Assembly (NCBI RefSeq): GCF_016808095.1
Contig: NC_068975.1
Span: 4,889,501 to 4,953,500 of the forward strand
DNA length: 64,000 nt
Reading direction: 5' to 3'
From: Vigna angularis
Lineage: Eukaryota; Streptophyta; Magnoliopsida; Fabales; Fabaceae
The notes below the pieces were generated by a model. That model did no database searches. It had not been told where the DNA came from and saw only the letters and a program-made list of their open reading frames with translations. Positions within the stretch are counted from its first letter, which is position 1. Every line of letters begins with the position of its first letter. The translations under genes were made by a program, and so were the position numbers. Shown piece after piece: positions 61,398 to 64,000 of this stretch.

Positions 61398-63700
61398 ATG
61401 GACTCATCGATCATTATTGAAATGAATCGTTTACTACGAAAGTGTCATGTGGAGCGGATTAGGATGACTCCATTTATGTGGTGTTTGAATATTCAAAGCC
61501 CTGTGGAGGTGAATATGAAATTATTGAAGGTTATGGTTTGCAGGTGGGTCGGGCATGATAATAGTTTTAGAGTAAGTCAACAGTTGGTGCCCTTTTCAGT
61601 TATTGATGTGTTCATGAGCATAGGTTTAGAAATAGGTGGTTTAGAGATTTCGTTTGATGAAGTAGTTGTTGGATTGGTTGGTGAAATGTTCAAATCAAAA
61701 ACTATCAGTTTGAAGGACTTGACGGACATGTTTAATGTCATTGTGCATGATAATAACATTGATGTTGATGTAGTATGTAGGTTATATATATTAGTTTGTT
61801 TGGTTGTTTTCTATTTTCCTAGGAAATCAAGGCATGTTTGTAACATGCCTTTTGCAGTGTTAGATGACTTAGACAGTTTGTGTCTATACGATTGGTGCAC
61901 CGGTGTACATAAACATATTGTAGATAATTTAAATAAATGTAAGAAGAAAATTATGAGAGGAGGTATCGCGGAGTCACTCACTCTTAGTGGCAATGTGGCA
62001 GTGTTGCAGGTAACATGATTTGTAGTTTATTATTTTGATGTACTGCAGAACATTGTCAATTAGGTTTGATGAAATAATATTATGATATTGTAGGCTTGGG
62101 CGGTTGAAAGACTTTCTTTGCATGGTCATGCTTCACACAGGTTTTTCCCGCGCATAATGCGATGATTCCCGTATAAATCAAGGACCGAAAAAATTGAACA
62201 TATATTTAAGACCGGAGATCTAAGTGTTTTGATATTTGTTATTTTTTATGTAAAAATGGATTGTCTTTTTTGTCAAAATTTGTTGTGTGATATTGGTGCA
62301 GTTAAATATGGAGTGGTATGTACGAAAGGAAGATCGTCATCGGCCGGAAATCCGTGCAGCTTTCAACATGGATGACGGAGGGATGAGTGAAGGATCCTTG
62401 GCTGAAGGATCCAAGGTTGAGAAAGATGATGACGAAAGCTCTGATGACGGGACATGGGAAGCAGGTGCCGAGGAGAGATTGAGGAAAAATAATGAAGATA
62501 TCAGAGCATTGAATGCCAAGATTGGAGTTCTTACTAGGGAGTTATTTGAAATTTGTCAAACTCCAATCTTTACTGAAGAAGATGCATGTGGCACTGATGA
62601 AGAGGTTGATGGTGGAGTTGATGAAGCACCTGAAGTTGGAGGTGACGAGAAGCCTAAAGTTGGGGGTAACAAAGAGGCTGAAGTTGGTCGTGATTGTGGA
62701 TTTGAAGAAGAAGGTGATGGTAATGCAGTTCATGACCCCCTAGGTGCATATACTGAAGTAAGAGGGGAGGATAAAACCGCACATGAAGATGAGATAGTTT
62801 CAAGAACTGTTGATAACATTGTTTGTATTGAAATCGATGATGATGGTGATGAAGAAGAACGGGAGGTCATACCATTGGTTATCCCCCCATTGCGCAGTTT
62901 TGTTGGTGTTCCAAGCACCACTGTTAATGTAGACCAATTGTACAGAGCAGTCAGCGTCAGAGAGATCACCGTATACAGGTATATGTTGTGAATTGTAGTT
63001 GTGGTTGACGAATCTCTATTGTTTGTGATTGACTAATATTTATATGTTTAGGGTTGTATGCGAGATAATTGGGCAAACCTTGAGCACGACTTCATTTTAC
63101 ACTTTGGCCCCGATAAAATACGTTGATAACATGGTTAGTATTGTGACATTTGTTTGTGTTTCATGTTGTAGTTTATGTTAGTAATGTGAAAATTTTTTAT
63201 TGTGTAGGTGGTGTTATTTGCTTGTACGATGTTTATGTACTTTGAGAAAAGGTTGTGCGGTGTTGTTAAGAGGATTCATTTTAGTCCGTTATACTCGGTA
63301 AATAAAATTTGATATGGTATGATATATTTCATTGAATAAATGAATTTTGATTGATTTTTGATTGATGATTTTGAAATTGTCCACAGCACCATATTCTTAC
63401 TGATTATAGGAAACGTCCACAGAATCGTCATGTTTGGACGCTTCATAACTATAACAGTTATCTGCGTTGCGATCAGTTTGGACTTGGAGACATTGTCACA
63501 ACTGACTTTGTGAGTAACCTTTAATTTGCAATATTTGTCCACTTTTGGTTGTAAACGTGTTACTGATATTGTTTATATTGTTTGTAGTTGTTTATGCCAT
63601 TTGTCCACGATGATCATTGGTGGTGTTATTCAGTGAAATTGAGTTCATTTTGGATTTTTGTCGTTGTTGTCAGCTGTACATACCAATTTCGATAACAACA
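61398..63700 (+). pseudogene. Ulp1-protease-like gene of plant transposon type, broken
   Basis: Exons: 61398-62009, 62094-about 62225, 62302-62978, 63052-63133, 63208-63297, 63387-63509, 63588-about 63700, all with GT-AG joins that keep frame. The N-terminal part (RVSQQLVPFSVIDVFMSIGL) resembles the N-terminal domain that precedes Ulp1-type (C48 peptidase) domains in many plant proteins. The second exon has AWAVERLSLHGHASHRFFPR then a TGA stop (62163-62165). A long Asp/Glu/Gly-rich linker follows, then LAPIKYVDNMVVLFACTMFM, VWTLHNYNSYLRCDQFGLGD and LFMPFVHDDHWWCYSVKLSS, with the catalytic His in DHWW. The later Asp and Cys of the protease are missing before the window ends. Such proteins are often carried by Mutator-like elements; no TIR was seen. 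Confidence 0.6.
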
Positions 63701-63709
63701 TCAGTTGAT

Positions 63710-64000
63710 ATATACAACTTCTTCGCTGTTTTTTTGTCAATTTATTATGTTTTTGTAAGTGACAATGGTCGTCCATGAAATCCCATTGATGAATGTTTGG
63801 AATGCATATGAATACACCAAAATTTACTATTGTAATCGATTACGAGGAAGTCGTAATCGGTTACACGTTACAGTTCATTAAAGAAAACTACCCACTACAT
63901 TAGTACGTATAGAAAGTCTATAAATTGCAATCGTGTACATAACCGCCCAATCACGTCCTTCTTCAAAAACGTTTGCAAAACCTCGCTTCTCTCAGTGCAA
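63710..64000. other. Window end: TAATCGATTA palindromes, no gene
   Basis: Contains TGTAATCGATTACG and CGTAATCGGTTACACG (63832-63868), the same palindrome type as 42200-42600, and then a TATAAAT (63920) before a short C-rich stretch that could be the start of a transcription unit beyond the window. Confidence 0.4.

Overview
The window looks like repeat-rich, gene-poor nuclear DNA of a flowering plant, most likely a eudicot and possibly a legume. The grounds are split genes with plant-type introns, AT-rich spacers, several clades of plant LTR retrotransposons with initiator-Met primer sites, Mutator-like elements carrying host gene pieces, and plant families (plastid PGP phosphatase, serine carboxypeptidase-like, FHA, ERF, CCD8, NPH3). 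The legume assignment is an impression, not proven here.

Layout. 1-2.9 kb: the end of a Mutator-like element plus remnants of a copia and a gypsy element. 3.37-10.94 kb (minus): an intact five-exon gene for a plastid/mitochondrial phosphatidylglycerophosphate phosphatase (PGPP1/YqeG-GEP4 family); its second intron holds a 5.3 kb copia element, itself hit by two later insertions. 11.7-17.7 kb: a decayed gypsy element with TSD CTATC, broken by a 2.36 kb TG..CA insertion. 20.6-25 kb: decayed Tat/Ogre-type material. 27.5-36.5 kb (minus): a second, duplicated PGPP1 copy. Its frame was intact until a 5.7 kb chromovirus-type gypsy element landed in exon 1 (TSD GAGTT); its introns also carry a TRIM and an internally deleted gypsy element. 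37.66-37.95 kb: a lone first exon of a plastid FHA-domain protein. 38.0-40.9 kb: two Mutator-like elements, one with captured NPH3-type and membrane-protein pieces. 42-47 kb: microsatellites, a cluster of AATCGATT palindromes and a complete 2.7 kb solo LTR (TSD TATCT). 47.2-49.3 kb: more Tat-type debris. 49.5-51.4 kb: a Pack-MULE with a perfect 9-bp TSD carrying an ERF transcription factor piece and a CCD8 (strigolactone pathway) piece. 54.3-57.5 kb (minus): an intact eight-exon serine carboxypeptidase-like gene. 61.4-63.7 kb (plus): a split gene resembling the Ulp1-protease-like families of plant Mutator elements, with a premature stop.

Only two genes look able to make full proteins: PGPP1 copy 1 (357 residues) and the carboxypeptidase (489 residues). 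Most of the rest is mobile DNA. Because the PGPP1 locus is duplicated, the two copies act as mutual references: many insertion ends can be read directly by comparing filled and empty sites. I found no sign of a wholly new gene system. The most unusual items are the chimeric ERF+CCD8 Pack-MULE and the insertion history of the duplicated PGPP1 pair.
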